A stretch of 64,000 bases of DNA from Klenkia brasiliensis (GTDB taxonomy: Bacteria; Actinomycetota; Actinomycetes; Mycobacteriales; Geodermatophilaceae), in the NCBI RefSeq assembly GCF_900100695.1, contig NZ_FNCF01000005.1:124001-188000 (forward strand), read 5' to 3'. The notes under the pieces are model-generated. The model did no database searches and was not told the DNA's origin. It was given only the letters and a program-made list of their open reading frames with translations. Below are positions 36,319 through 44,775 of this stretch, in pieces (within the stretch, counting starts at the first letter, position 1; each line of letters opens with the position of its first letter). The position numbers were made by a program, and so were the translations under genes.

Positions 36319-38727
36319 GTGAGCGAGACCACCTCCCTGGTCGACGACGCCCCGACCGGGGACGCCGCGGCCGCAGCCGGGAAGCGCCGCCGCGGCGCCG
36401 GCCTGTCGGGCATGCTGCTGCCGGAGCTGCAGCGCCTGGCCGCCGAGCTCGGCATCCCCGGCACCGCCCGGATGCGCAAGAGCGACCTGGTCGCCGCCAT
36501 CTCCGAGCGGCAGGTCGGCGCCCCGCGCGCCACCGCCCCGGCCGCGGACGCCCCGGCCCCCAGCGCGCCGGCCGACAGCACCCCGCCCGTGACCGGCGCG
36601 GCCGCGACCGAGGCAGCCGGGACAACGGCCGCCGCGAACACCGCGGTCGACAGCACCCCGGCGACCGCGCAGGCGCCCGCGCCGTCGACCGGCACCCAGG
36701 ACGCAGGCACCGCCGAGTCCGGCGCGCCCGCGCCGACCACCCGCCGTCGCCGGGCCGCGAGCCGCCCGGCCGGTGCCCCCGTCGCGGCCGAGCAGCCCGC
36801 CGAGGCGCCGGCCGACCGTGCCGACCAGGACCGTGCCCCCCAGGGCCGTGCCGACCAGGGGCGTGCCGACCAGGCCCGCACCGAGCAGGGCGGCGCCGAC
36901 CAGGACCGTGCCCCCCAGGACCGTGCCCCCCAGGGTCGCGGCGACCAGGACCGCGCCCAGGCCCGTGCCGAGCAGCGCGACGAGGACGGCGGCCGCCCGC
37001 AGCGCAGCCGCGGCCGCGCGCGCACCGAGCGGGCCGACCGCGACGACGCCCGCGAGGGCGGCGAGGCCCGCACCGACCGTGGCGAGCGCACCGACCGGTC
37101 CGAGCGCGACGACCAGGACCGCGACGACCGCGGCGGCCGGACCCGCACCCGCAACCGCGGCGAGGACCGCGACGGCGGCCGGGACCAGGGCCGCGACCGC
37201 GACCAGGGCCGGGACAACGGGCGGGACGGCGGCCGCGAGCAGGGCCGCGACCGCGACGAGGACCGCGACACCGGCCGCGACCGGAACCAGGGCCGTGACA
37301 ACGGCCGGGACAACGGGCGGGACGCCGGGGACGACGACCGCGGGCGCGGCCGCAACCGCAACGACAACCGGGGCGAGCGCACCGACAACCGCACCGACGG
37401 GCGCGTCGACACCCGGGACCAGGGCCGCGACACCCGCGACGACGAGGACGACGACGACTTCGACGGCAACGGCCGGCGTCGCGGTCGCCGCTACCGCGAC
37501 CGCAACCGGCGCGGCGGCACCCAGGGCGGGCGCGACCGCTACGACCAGGGCGAGCCCACCGTCGCCGAGGACGACGTCCTGCTGCCGGTCGCCGGCATCC
37601 TCGACGTGCTGGACAACTACGCCTTCGTCCGCACCTCGGGCTACCTGACCGGGCCCAACGACGTCTACGTCTCCCTGTCCCAGGTGCGCCGCTACGGCCT
37701 GCGCCGCGGCGACGCCATCACCGGTGCGGTCCGCCAGCCCCGCGAGGGCGAGCGCAAGGACAAGTACAACGCGCTGGTCCGGCTGGACTCGGTCAACGGG
37801 CTGGACCCCGAGCAGGCCCGCACCCGCCCGGAGTTCACCAAGCTGGTCCCGCTCTACCCCCAGGACCGGCTGCGGCTGGAGACCGAGCCGCACCTGCTCA
37901 CCACCCGGGTCATCGACCTGGTCATGCCCATCGGCAAGGGCCAGCGCGCGCTCATCGTCAGCCCGCCCAAGGCCGGCAAGACCATGGTGCTGCAGGCGAT
38001 CGCGAACGCGATCACCACGAACAACCCCGAGTGCCACCTCATGGTCGTCCTGGTCGACGAGCGGCCCGAGGAGGTCACCGACATGCAGCGCTCGGTGAAG
38101 GGCGAGGTCATCGCCTCGACCTTCGACCGGCCGCCGTCGGACCACACCACGGTCGCCGAGCTGTCGATCGAGCGGGCCAAGCGGTTGGTCGAGATGGGCC
38201 ACGACGTCGTCGTCCTGCTCGACTCCATCACCCGGCTGGGCCGCGCCTACAACCTGGCGGCCCCCGCCAGCGGGCGCATCCTGTCCGGCGGCGTGGACTC
38301 CACCGCGCTCTACCCGCCCAAGCGCTTCCTGGGTGCCGCCCGCAACATCGAGAACGGCGGCTCGCTGACCATCATCGCCTCGGCGCTGGTGGAGACCGGG
38401 TCGACGATGGACACGGTCATCTTCGAGGAGTTCAAGGGCACCGGGAACGCCGAGGTCAAGCTCGACCGCCGGCTGGCCGACAAGCGGGTCTTCCCCGCCG
38501 TCGACGTCAACGCCTCCTCCACCCGCAAGGAGGAGCTGCTGATGAGCCCGGACGAGCTGGCCATCGTCATCAAGCTCCGCCGGGTGCTGGCCGGCCTGGA
38601 GCCGCAGCAGGCCCTCGAGCTGCTGCTGGGTCAGCTCAAGAAGACCCGCAACAACATCGAGTTCCTCATGCAGGTGCAGAAGACCACCCTGCGCGACGAG
38701 CAGCCCCAGGGCGGCCGCAGCTCCTGA
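36319..38727 (+). CDS. rho: Transcription termination factor Rho, with long disordered insert
   Basis: Hexameric RNA helicase that ends transcription. It has 802 residues against about 420 in E. coli. Order: Rho_N helices (about 30-60, MLLPELQRLAAELGIPGTAR); an Ala/Pro/Thr linker; a disordered Asp/Arg/Gly/Gln/Asn-rich region (about 165-410); the RNA-binding cold-shock domain (GILDVLDNYAFVRTSGYL); and the RecA-like motor with Walker A SPPKAGKTM, VDERPEEVTDM and the Q-/R-loops. Such insertions occur in high-GC actinobacterial Rho and widen RNA target choice. GTG 36319 follows GGGAAGGA. Confidence 0.96.
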   Translation: MSETTSLVDDAPTGDAAAAAGKRRRGAGLSGMLLPELQRLAAELGIPGTARMRKSDLVAAISERQVGAPRATAPAADAPAPSAPADSTPPVTGAAATEAAGTTAAANTAVDSTPATAQAPAPSTGTQDAGTAESGAPAPTTRRRRAASRPAGAPVAAEQPAEAPADRADQDRAPQGRADQGRADQARTEQGGADQDRAPQDRAPQGRGDQDRAQARAEQRDEDGGRPQRSRGRARTERADRDDAREGGEARTDRGERTDRSERDDQDRDDRGGRTRTRNRGEDRDGGRDQGRDRDQGRDNGRDGGREQGRDRDEDRDTGRDRNQGRDNGRDNGRDAGDDDRGRGRNRNDNRGERTDNRTDGRVDTRDQGRDTRDDEDDDDFDGNGRRRGRRYRDRNRRGGTQGGRDRYDQGEPTVAEDDVLLPVAGILDVLDNYAFVRTSGYLTGPNDVYVSLSQVRRYGLRRGDAITGAVRQPREGERKDKYNALVRLDSVNGLDPEQARTRPEFTKLVPLYPQDRLRLETEPHLLTTRVIDLVMPIGKGQRALIVSPPKAGKTMVLQAIANAITTNNPECHLMVVLVDERPEEVTDMQRSVKGEVIASTFDRPPSDHTTVAELSIERAKRLVEMGHDVVVLLDSITRLGRAYNLAAPASGRILSGGVDSTALYPPKRFLGAARNIENGGSLTIIASALVETGSTMDTVIFEEFKGTGNAEVKLDRRLADKRVFPAVDVNASSTRKEELLMSPDELAIVIKLRRVLAGLEPQQALELLLGQLKKTRNNIEFLMQVQKTTLRDEQPQGGRSS
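36817..37475 (+). repeat. Imperfect short repeats encoding the Rho insert
   Basis: Degenerate repeats of about 15-24 bases inside rho encode units such as DQDRAPQGR, DQGRAD and GRDNGRDGGR. Similar triplet runs (GAC-CAG-GGC-CGC) recur many times, so replication slippage could change length between strains. Coding frame is kept throughout. Confidence 0.75.
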
Positions 38728-38763
38728 GTGTGGGAGACTGGTCGACCGAGCCCCGGCGCAGGC

Positions 38764-38788
38764 GGAATACCAGCCCGCCGACGACGTT
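38764..38788 (+). promoter_or_regulatory. SigR/SigH-type promoter upstream of rpmE
   Basis: GGAAT (38764-38768), then 17 bases, then GTT (38786-38788, within CGTT) matches the GGAAT/C-N16-19-GTT form of SigR/SigH promoters. It lies between rho and rpmE, about 75 bases before the rpmE start. rpmE is a documented SigR target in Streptomyces coelicolor, and SigR is encoded at the beginning of this window. Confidence 0.6.
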
Positions 38789-38862
38789 CAACCCCATGCA
38801 CGGCCGATGGACCCGCCCGGTCCTGGAGCCCACGCGACAGACCTAGAGAGAGGGCGAGGGAC

Positions 38863-39087
38863 ATGAAGCCCGGCATCCACCCCGACTACCACGAGACCGC
38901 TGTGACCTGCGGCTGTGGCAACACCTTCACCACCCGCAGCACCATCCCCGGCGGCACGCTGTCCGTCGAGATGTGCTCGGCCTGCCACCCGTTCTACACG
39001 GGCAAGCAGCGCGTGCTGGACACCGGCGGCCGCGTGGCCCGCTTCGAGAAGCGCTTCGGCAAGCGCACCGCCGGCGCGAGCAAGTAG
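38863..39087 (+). CDS. rpmE: 50S ribosomal protein L31 (zinc form)
   Basis: Ribosomal protein bL31 of 74 residues with the C+ zinc-binding pattern: CGCG near the N-terminus (TCGCGNTF) and [10 protein letters not shown] further on. Zinc-type L31 is replaced by a cysteine-free paralogue under zinc starvation and is a SigR-regulated gene in Streptomyces. GAGAGAGGGCGAGGG precedes the ATG. A SigR-like promoter lies upstream and a very strong hairpin follows. Confidence 0.95.
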   Translation: MKPGIHPDYHETAVTCGCGNTFTTRSTIPGGTLSVEMCSACHPFYTGKQRVLDTGGRVARFEKRFGKRTAGASK

Positions 39088-39093
39088 CACCAC

Positions 39094-39141
39094 CGACGGC
39101 GCCCGCGCCGCTCCCCACCGGGAGCGGCGCGGGCGCCGTCG
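39094..39141 (+). terminator. Strong terminator between rpmE and prfA
   Basis: Perfect 22-bp GC-rich stem (arms 39094-39115 and 39120-39141) with a CACC loop. No U-tract follows. It begins 7 bases after the rpmE stop and separates rpmE from prfA, which must then rely on read-through or its own promoter. Confidence 0.88.
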
Positions 39142-39172
39142 TCATGTCCCGGACCGATGACCAGGAGGACCC

Positions 39173-40243
39173 GTGAGCGGCACCCCGGACGGCGGCCTGG
39201 CCGACCTGCTGGCCGAGCACGCCTCCCTGGAGCTCGAGCTGGCCGAGCCCTCGGTGCACGCCGACCAGTCGCGCGCCCGCCGGCTGGCCCGCCGCTACGC
39301 CGCGCTCGCCCCGGTGGTGGCGACGTCCACCGCGCTGGAGGCGGCCCGCGCCGACCTGGGTGCGGCCCGCGAGCTCGCCGACGAGGACCCCGCGTTCGCG
39401 GCCGAGGCCAGCGGCCTGGAGACCGAGATAGCCCGCCTGGAGGACCGGCTGCGCGAGCAGCTGCTGCCCAAGGACCCCGACGACGACAAGGACGTCATCC
39501 TCGAGATCAAGGCGGGGGAGGGCGGCGCGGAGTCGGCGCTGTTCGCCGGGGACCTGCTGCGCATGTACCTGCGCTACGCCGAACGGCGCGGCTGGGCCAC
39601 CGAGGTCCTCGACGCCGTCGACGCCGAGCTGGGCGGCTACAAGGACGTCGCCGTGGCGATCAAGGCCCGCGGCGACGAGGGCATCTGGTCCCGGCTGAAG
39701 TTCGAGGGCGGCGTGCACCGCGTGCAGCGCGTCCCGGTCACCGAGAGCCAGGGCCGCATCCACACCTCCGCCGTCGGCGTCCTGGTGCTGCCCGAGGCCG
39801 AGGAGGTCGACGTCGTCGTCGACCCCAACGACCTGCGCATCGACGTCTTCCGCTCGTCGGGCCCCGGCGGGCAGAGCGTGAACACCACGGACTCCGCCGT
39901 CCGGATCACCCACCTGCCCACCGGCACCGTGGTGAGCTCGCAGAACGAGAAGAGCCAGCTGCAGAACAAGGAGTCCGCGCTGCGCGTGCTGCGCTCCCGG
40001 CTGCTGGCCGCCGCCCGCGAGGAGGCGGCGGCGACGGCGTCGGACGCCCGGCGCAGCCAGGTCCGCACCGTCGACCGCAGCGAGCGGGTGCGCACCTACA
40101 ACTACCCGGAGAACCGCATCTCCGACCACCGCGTCGGGTTCAAGGCGCACAACCTGGACGCCGTGCTGGACGGCGACCTGGACGCCGTCGTCGACGCCCT
40201 GGTCACCGCGCACACCGCCGAGCTGCTCGAGGCCGGCAGCTGA
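39173..40243 (+). CDS. prfA: Peptide chain release factor 1
   Basis: Reads UAA and UAG stop codons and triggers peptide release. The 356-residue protein has the anticodon-like PVT tripeptide ([12 protein letters not shown]) and the catalytic GGQ in [11 protein letters not shown] near residue 230, where the glutamine is the methylation target of PrmC encoded next. GTG 39173 follows AGGAGGA. Confidence 0.96.
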   Translation: MSGTPDGGLADLLAEHASLELELAEPSVHADQSRARRLARRYAALAPVVATSTALEAARADLGAARELADEDPAFAAEASGLETEIARLEDRLREQLLPKDPDDDKDVILEIKAGEGGAESALFAGDLLRMYLRYAERRGWATEVLDAVDAELGGYKDVAVAIKARGDEGIWSRLKFEGGVHRVQRVPVTESQGRIHTSAVGVLVLPEAEEVDVVVDPNDLRIDVFRSSGPGGQSVNTTDSAVRITHLPTGTVVSSQNEKSQLQNKESALRVLRSRLLAAAREEAAATASDARRSQVRTVDRSERVRTYNYPENRISDHRVGFKAHNLDAVLDGDLDAVVDALVTAHTAELLEAGS

Positions 40244-41100
40244 CCCCGCGCGACCTGCTGGCCACCGCCACCCGGCGGCTGGCCGACGCCGGCGTCGAGT
40301 CCCCCCGCGTGGACGCCGAGCTGCTGCTCGCCCACGCCCTCGGCGTCCCCCGGCAGCGGCTGCTCACCCTCGCCGACGTCGCCGACCCCGGCCGGTTCGA
40401 CGACCTCGTCGCCCAGCGCGCCGACCGGGTGCCGCTGCAGCACCTCACCGGCCGCGCGCCGTTCCGGCACCTCGAGCTCGCCGTCGGCCCCGGCGTCTTC
40501 GTGCCCCGCCCGGAGACCGAGCTCGTCGCCGGGTGGGTGCTCGACCGCGTCGCCGAGCTGCCGGCGCCGGTCGTCGTCGACCTCGGCACGGGGTCCGGCG
40601 CGATCGCGCTGTCGGTCGCCCACGAGCACCCCGGCGCCCAGGTCACCGCCGTGGAGCGCGACCCGGACGCCATCGCCTGGACCCGGGTCAACGCCGCCGC
40701 CCGCGCCGACGCGGGGGACACCCCGGTCACCGTGCTGGCCGGCGACATGACCGATCCCGGGCTGCTGACCGACCTCGACGGCGGCGTCGACGTCGTCGTG
40801 TCCAACCCGCCCTACGTGCCCGACGACGCGCGGCTGCCCCGGGAGGTCGCCGACCACGACCCGCCGCTGGCGCTGTGGGGTGGTCCCGACGGCCTGGACG
40901 TCGTCCGCGGCCTGCTGCGGACGGCGGCCCGGTTGCTGCGGCCCGGCGGGCTGCTGGCGATCGAGCACGCCGACGCGCAGGGCACGTCGCTGCCGGCGCT
41001 GGTGCGCGCGCACGGCGGGTTCACCGGCGTGGTCGACCACCCCGACCTGGCCGGCCGGCCCCGGTTCACCACGGCTCAGCTGCAGAACCGCGACGTGTAG
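40240..41100 (+). CDS. prmC: Release factor glutamine methyltransferase
   Basis: Methylates the GGQ glutamine of release factors using S-adenosylmethionine. The N-terminal helical domain binds the release factor; the methyltransferase domain has [14 protein letters not shown] and the substrate-binding SNPPYVP near residue 188. The only start that keeps the N-terminus ([13 protein letters not shown]) is CTG 40240, overlapping the prfA stop as CTGA in the manner of the GTGA overlaps elsewhere. Length 286 residues. The 3' end overlaps the opposing lipoprotein gene by 25 bp. Confidence 0.92.
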   Translation: MTPRDLLATATRRLADAGVESPRVDAELLLAHALGVPRQRLLTLADVADPGRFDDLVAQRADRVPLQHLTGRAPFRHLELAVGPGVFVPRPETELVAGWVLDRVAELPAPVVVDLGTGSGAIALSVAHEHPGAQVTAVERDPDAIAWTRVNAAARADAGDTPVTVLAGDMTDPGLLTDLDGGVDVVVSNPPYVPDDARLPREVADHDPPLALWGGPDGLDVVRGLLRTAARLLRPGGLLAIEHADAQGTSLPALVRAHGGFTGVVDHPDLAGRPRFTTAQLQNRDV

Positions 41101-41846
41101 CCCTCGCTGCCCGGCACCGAGACGTCCAGGTCCCGGCGCTGCACCGCGACCCGGTCGCCCCGCGCGGCGCAGGCGGACTCGAAGGCGTCGTCGGTGTACT
41201 CCACCTCGATGACCCGGTCGCCGTAGGCGTCGGTGTAGACGTCGCACTCGTCGTACACCTGGCACTGCTCGGTCACCGCGTAGTCCAGGCCCAGGGCGGC
41301 GCCGTCGAGCTCGGCGGCGTTCTTCTGCGCGATGTCCAGGCCCGCGGCGTGCGCGCGGTCGACCAGCAGCCGGGTCGTGGCCTCGGCGTCGGCGCGGGTG
41401 AGCAGGCCCGCCGACCGGGTCCAGCTGTCCAGGTTGTCCGGCTCGACGGCGTCGAACCCGTCCTCGGCGCACCCGTCGATCCAGGAGCCCACGAGCCCGG
41501 CGACCCGGTCGCGCTGCTGCGGGGTGGAGATGTCGAGCAGGAACTCCCCGGGCCAGTCCGGGTCCTCCACCCGCGCGCCGTCGGCCGTGTGCAGCAGCAG
41601 GTCCTTGGGCACCTCGTCGGTGCCGGGCTGGGTCTGGAAGGCGTTGACGTAGCAGGCCGACCACAGGCCGGGCGCCGGCGCGTCGGTGCGGTCGCGGACC
41701 ACACCGGTGACGCCGTCGGCCGGCTCGTAGGCGCCCCCGAGCTGGTAGTCCACGTGCAGGCCCCAGGGCGGCCCCGCCGCGTCGTCGTCCGCGGGTGCCG
41801 AGCACGCGGTCAGCAGCAGCAGGACCACCAGCAGCCACCCGCGCAC
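41076..41846 (-). CDS. Lipoprotein, GH114-like (endo-alpha-1,4-polygalactosaminidase family)
   Basis: Exported lipoprotein of 256 residues: signal sequence MRGWLLVVLLLLTAC with lipobox cysteine at residue 15. The mature part resembles the TM1410/GH114 glycosidase family: WGLHVDYQLGG, then CYVNAFQTQPG, GSWIDGCAEDGFDAVEPDNLDSW and IAQKNAAEL. The conserved acidic residues in the EPDN block are candidates for catalysis. The family hydrolyses galactosamine polymers in fungi; bacterial substrates are unproved. GTG start 41846. Confidence 0.8.
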   Translation of the reverse strand: MRGWLLVVLLLLTACSAPADDDAAGPPWGLHVDYQLGGAYEPADGVTGVVRDRTDAPAPGLWSACYVNAFQTQPGTDEVPKDLLLHTADGARVEDPDWPGEFLLDISTPQQRDRVAGLVGSWIDGCAEDGFDAVEPDNLDSWTRSAGLLTRADAEATTRLLVDRAHAAGLDIAQKNAAELDGAALGLDYAVTEQCQVYDECDVYTDAYGDRVIEVEYTDDAFESACAARGDRVAVQRRDLDVSVPGSEGYTSRFCS

Positions 41847-41880
41847 GCGTCGCAGCCTAGGTGGGGGAGACTGGGCACCC

Positions 41881-42522
41881 GTGGCCGACGTCTACGACTG
41901 CACCGACCCCGAGCAGCGCGCCGCGGGCATCGCCGCCGCCGCTGCCGCCCTCTCCCGCGGGGAGCTCGTGCTGCTGCCCACCGACACCGTCTACGGGGTG
42001 GCCGCCGACGCCTTCACCCCCGACGCCGTCGCCCGGCTGCTCGCCGCCAAGAACCGCGGCCGGCACATGCCGGTGCCGGTGCTGGTGCCCGAGGCCTCGA
42101 CGCTGGCCGGCCTGGTCACCGTCGTCCCGCCGGACGCGCACGCCCTGGCCCGGGAGTTCTGGCCCGGTGGGCTGACCCTGGTCATGGAGCACACCCCGAC
42201 CCTGTCGTGGGACCTGGGCGAGTCCGAGGGGACGGTCGCCGTCCGGCTGCCCGACGACGACGTCGCCCGCGACCTGCTGCGCCGCACCGGACCGCTCGCG
42301 GTGTCCAGCGCCAACCGGTCGGGCCGGCCCGCCGCGACCACCGCCGAGCAGGCCGAGTACCAGCTCGGCGAGCACGCCGCGGTCATCCTGGACGACGGCC
42401 CCCGCGAGGTCGGCGCCCCCAGCACGATCGTGGACTGCACCGGCGACCGGCCGCGGGTGCTCCGGGTGGGCGCCGTGGAGGTCGAGGCGCTGCGCGCGCT
42501 CGTGCCCACCCTCGTGGAGTAG
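41881..42522 (+). CDS. tsaC: L-threonylcarbamoyladenylate synthase (Sua5/YciO/TsaC)
   Basis: Makes threonylcarbamoyl-AMP from threonine, bicarbonate and ATP for the t6A37 modification of ANN-decoding tRNAs. The protein has 213 residues, with LVLLPTDTVYGVAADAF, KNRGRHMPVPVLV, FWPGGLTLVM and SSANRSGRPAATT, and lacks the extra C-terminal Sua5 domain. GTG 41881 lies 7 bases after a GAGACT sequence that may act as a -10. The same gene lies here in M. tuberculosis (Rv1301). Confidence 0.93.
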   Translation: MADVYDCTDPEQRAAGIAAAAAALSRGELVLLPTDTVYGVAADAFTPDAVARLLAAKNRGRHMPVPVLVPEASTLAGLVTVVPPDAHALAREFWPGGLTLVMEHTPTLSWDLGESEGTVAVRLPDDDVARDLLRRTGPLAVSSANRSGRPAATTAEQAEYQLGEHAAVILDDGPREVGAPSTIVDCTGDRPRVLRVGAVEVEALRALVPTLVE

Positions 42523-42602
42523 CCGACGTCCCGGGCGCACCCGGCCCCGCGGGATACCGTGGGCGCCACCGTCGCCCCTCCCGGCAGGAGCCCGATCCCC
42601 CC

Positions 42603-43859
42603 GTGCGCGAGTACGTCGTCGTCTGCCTCACCGCGGCGCTGGTCACCTACCTGACCACGCCGGTGGTGCGGGTGCTGGCGATGCGGCTGAAGGTGGTCTC
42701 CGCCGTCCGCGACCGCGACGTGCACGTCATCCCGACCCCGCGCGGGGGAGGGGTGGCCATGTACGCCGGGGTGGCCGCCGCCGTCCTGGTGGCCAGCCGG
42801 CTACCGGCGCTGCAGCGCACCTTCGAGGACTCCCAGACCTACGCCGTCCTGGTGGCCGGCGGGCTGATCTGCCTGCTCGGGGTGCTCGACGACCGGTTCG
42901 AGATCGACGCCCTCACCAAGCTCACCGGCCAGATCGCCTGCGCCGGGGTCATGGTGCTGCTCGGTGTGCAGTTCCTCTACGTCTTCCTGCCCTTCGGCAA
43001 CATCGGCACGCTGATCCTCGGCGACACCGGCGTCCCCCTGACCATCCTCACCACGGTGCTGGTGGTCAACGCGCTGAACTTCATCGACGGCCTGGACGGC
43101 CTCGCCGCCGGGGTCTCGGCGATCTCGGCCATCGCGCTGTTCGCCTACAGCTACAACCTCGGCCTGGTCGGCTACGACGACACCGCGTCGGCCCCGGCGC
43201 TGATCACCGCGGTGCTGGCCGGGGCGTGCCTGGGCTTCCTGCCGCACAACTTCTCCCCGGCGCGCATCTTCATGGGCGACTCCGGGTCGATGCTGGTCGG
43301 TCTGATGCTCTCGGCGGCCGCGGTGTCGGCGACCGGCCGGGTGGACACCCAGAGCTTCGACTCCGCCGCGAGCGTGCTGCCGCTGGCCCTGCCGCTGCTC
43401 ATCCCGCTCGCGGTGCTCTTCATCCCCTTCGCCGACCTGCTGCTGGCCGTGGTGCGCCGCACCCGCAAGGGCCAGTCGCCCTTCAGCCCGGACAAGATGC
43501 ACCTGCACCACCGGCTGCTCTCGATCGGCCACTCGCACCGCCGCGCCGTGCTGATCATGTACTTCTGGGCCGCGCTGCTCAGCTTCGGCGCGATCGGGCT
43601 GTCCATCTCCGGCGGCCGGGTGGAGCTGCTGGTCGTGGTGGGCACGCTGCTCGTGGTGGGCGTCGTCGTGGTGCTCAGCCCCCGGGCCCGCCGGGCCGAG
43701 CGGACGGCGGCGTCGGTGGCCGCCTCGGAGGCCCGGGCCGCGCGCGCGGGCCGCTGGTGGCACCGCCGGCCGGGGCCCCGGCGGCGCCCCGCCGTACCGT
43801 CACGGGGAGGAACCACCCCGCCCACCCGCACGCCCGACCCCACCGGAGCACCCCGATGA
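42603..43859 (+). CDS. wecA: Polyprenyl-phosphate GlcNAc-1-phosphate transferase
   Basis: Integral membrane MraY/WecA-type enzyme of 418 residues that starts arabinogalactan-like or other cell-wall polysaccharide linkage units by moving GlcNAc-1-P onto polyprenyl phosphate. About eleven hydrophobic segments; cytoplasmic active-site motifs LGVLDDRFEID, NALNFIDGLDGLAAG, FMGDSGSMLVG and the C-terminal HxH motif KMHLHHRLL. An Arg/Pro-rich tail of about 50 residues follows the last helix. GTG 42603 is preceded by AGGAG. The stop overlaps the next start (ATGA). Confidence 0.92.
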   Translation: MREYVVVCLTAALVTYLTTPVVRVLAMRLKVVSAVRDRDVHVIPTPRGGGVAMYAGVAAAVLVASRLPALQRTFEDSQTYAVLVAGGLICLLGVLDDRFEIDALTKLTGQIACAGVMVLLGVQFLYVFLPFGNIGTLILGDTGVPLTILTTVLVVNALNFIDGLDGLAAGVSAISAIALFAYSYNLGLVGYDDTASAPALITAVLAGACLGFLPHNFSPARIFMGDSGSMLVGLMLSAAAVSATGRVDTQSFDSAASVLPLALPLLIPLAVLFIPFADLLLAVVRRTRKGQSPFSPDKMHLHHRLLSIGHSHRRAVLIMYFWAALLSFGAIGLSISGGRVELLVVVGTLLVVGVVVVLSPRARRAERTAASVAASEARAARAGRWWHRRPGPRRRPAVPSRGGTTPPTRTPDPTGAPR

Positions 43860-44377
43860 CCCGACCGGCGCCCAGCACCCGGCCGCGCAGCGCCGCCGGG
43901 CCCTGGGACCTGTCCTTCCTGCGGGTGGGTGCCCTGGTCACCGGTGCGGTCACGCTGGTCGCCGTCCCCGTGGTCGGGCTGGGCGCGGGCTGGCCGGAGG
44001 CGCTGGGCGTCGTGCTCGGCGCCGTCATCACCACGGCGTTCTTCTGCCTGTCCGGCTACGCCATCGCGTGGGCCGGCAAGATCGACGACTCGTTCACCCT
44101 GCCCGCGGCCCTGGGCGCCTTCATGGTGAAGATCATCGGGTTCTTCGCCCTGCTGTCGGCCCTGCCCGCCGACGGCGTGCCCGACCGCACGGCGACCGCC
44201 TGGGCGGTCGTCGCCGGGGCGCTGCTGTGGAGCGGGGTGCAGGCGCGCTGGGTGTGGACCCGGCAGCTCTACTACACCACCCCGCCGGCACCACCCACCC
44301 GACCTGCGGAGTCACCCGATCCGGGCGTTCTGCGACAGCCTGTAGAAGACCCCGGTCAGGCGTCCACAGGCGGCTGA
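43856..44377 (+). CDS. Small membrane protein upstream of the atp operon
   Basis: Protein of 173 residues with four hydrophobic segments (about 22-45, 50-72, 82-101, 107-127) and a Pro-rich cytosolic tail. It sits in the position of M. tuberculosis Rv1303, between wecA and the ATP synthase genes, and resembles AtpI-type assembly proteins in topology, though no signature proves this. ATG 43856 overlaps the wecA stop. Confidence 0.75.
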   Translation: MTRPAPSTRPRSAAGPWDLSFLRVGALVTGAVTLVAVPVVGLGAGWPEALGVVLGAVITTAFFCLSGYAIAWAGKIDDSFTLPAALGAFMVKIIGFFALLSALPADGVPDRTATAWAVVAGALLWSGVQARWVWTRQLYYTTPPAPPTRPAESPDPGVLRQPVEDPGQASTGG

Positions 44378-44383
44378 TAGTGT
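44378..44383 (+). promoter_or_regulatory. -10 box TAGTGT before the atp operon
   Basis: TAGTGT directly follows the preceding stop codon and lies 5 bases before GTG 44389 and 8 before ATG 44392. This is the spacing of a leaderless start for the AtpZ/AtpI gene and hence for the atp operon. Confidence 0.55.
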
Positions 44384-44391
44384 CCGATGTG

Positions 44392-44775
44392 ATGGACAGC
44401 GCCTCCCCGCAGAACGGTGGCCGCCGACCTGACCCCTCCCCGTCCGCGCAGACGCACCGCAGCGGTGCCGACGCAGGCTGGGGGATCACCGGGACCCTGC
44501 TGTCCGGGCTGGTCGTCTGGGGCGGGGCCGGGTGGCTGCTGGACCGCTGGCTGGACACCCGTCTGTTCGTCGTCGTCGGCATGCTCCTCGGGCTGGCGTC
44601 GGCCATCTACCTGGTCGTCGTCAAGTACGGTGCGGCCGGCGACGAGCCGGTCAGGATCAGCTCGACCAGCTACAGCAAGATCAGCTCGAAGAGCTACACG
44701 ACCTACCGCAGGACCCCGGGCGGACGACGGAGCCGGCCACGGGCGCAGCAGATGACGCAGAAGGGACACCGGTGA
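44392..44775 (+). CDS. AtpZ/AtpI family protein
   Basis: Protein of 127 residues with two transmembrane helices (about 29-50 and 57-76) and the AtpZ-type segment GWLLDRWLDTRLFVVVGMLLGL. The C-terminal tail is Ser/Tyr/Arg-rich and repetitive (SSTSYSKISSKSYTTY). AtpZ/AtpI proteins help assemble the c-ring or bring in magnesium. The stop overlaps the atpB start (GTGA), so it belongs to the operon. Confidence 0.82.
   Translation: MDSASPQNGGRRPDPSPSAQTHRSGADAGWGITGTLLSGLVVWGGAGWLLDRWLDTRLFVVVGMLLGLASAIYLVVVKYGAAGDEPVRISSTSYSKISSKSYTTYRRTPGGRRSRPRAQQMTQKGHR

Noticed and set aside
36817-37475. CRISPR-like or tandem repeat array
   Set aside because: Repeats are imperfect, in frame with Rho and have no spacers of constant length.
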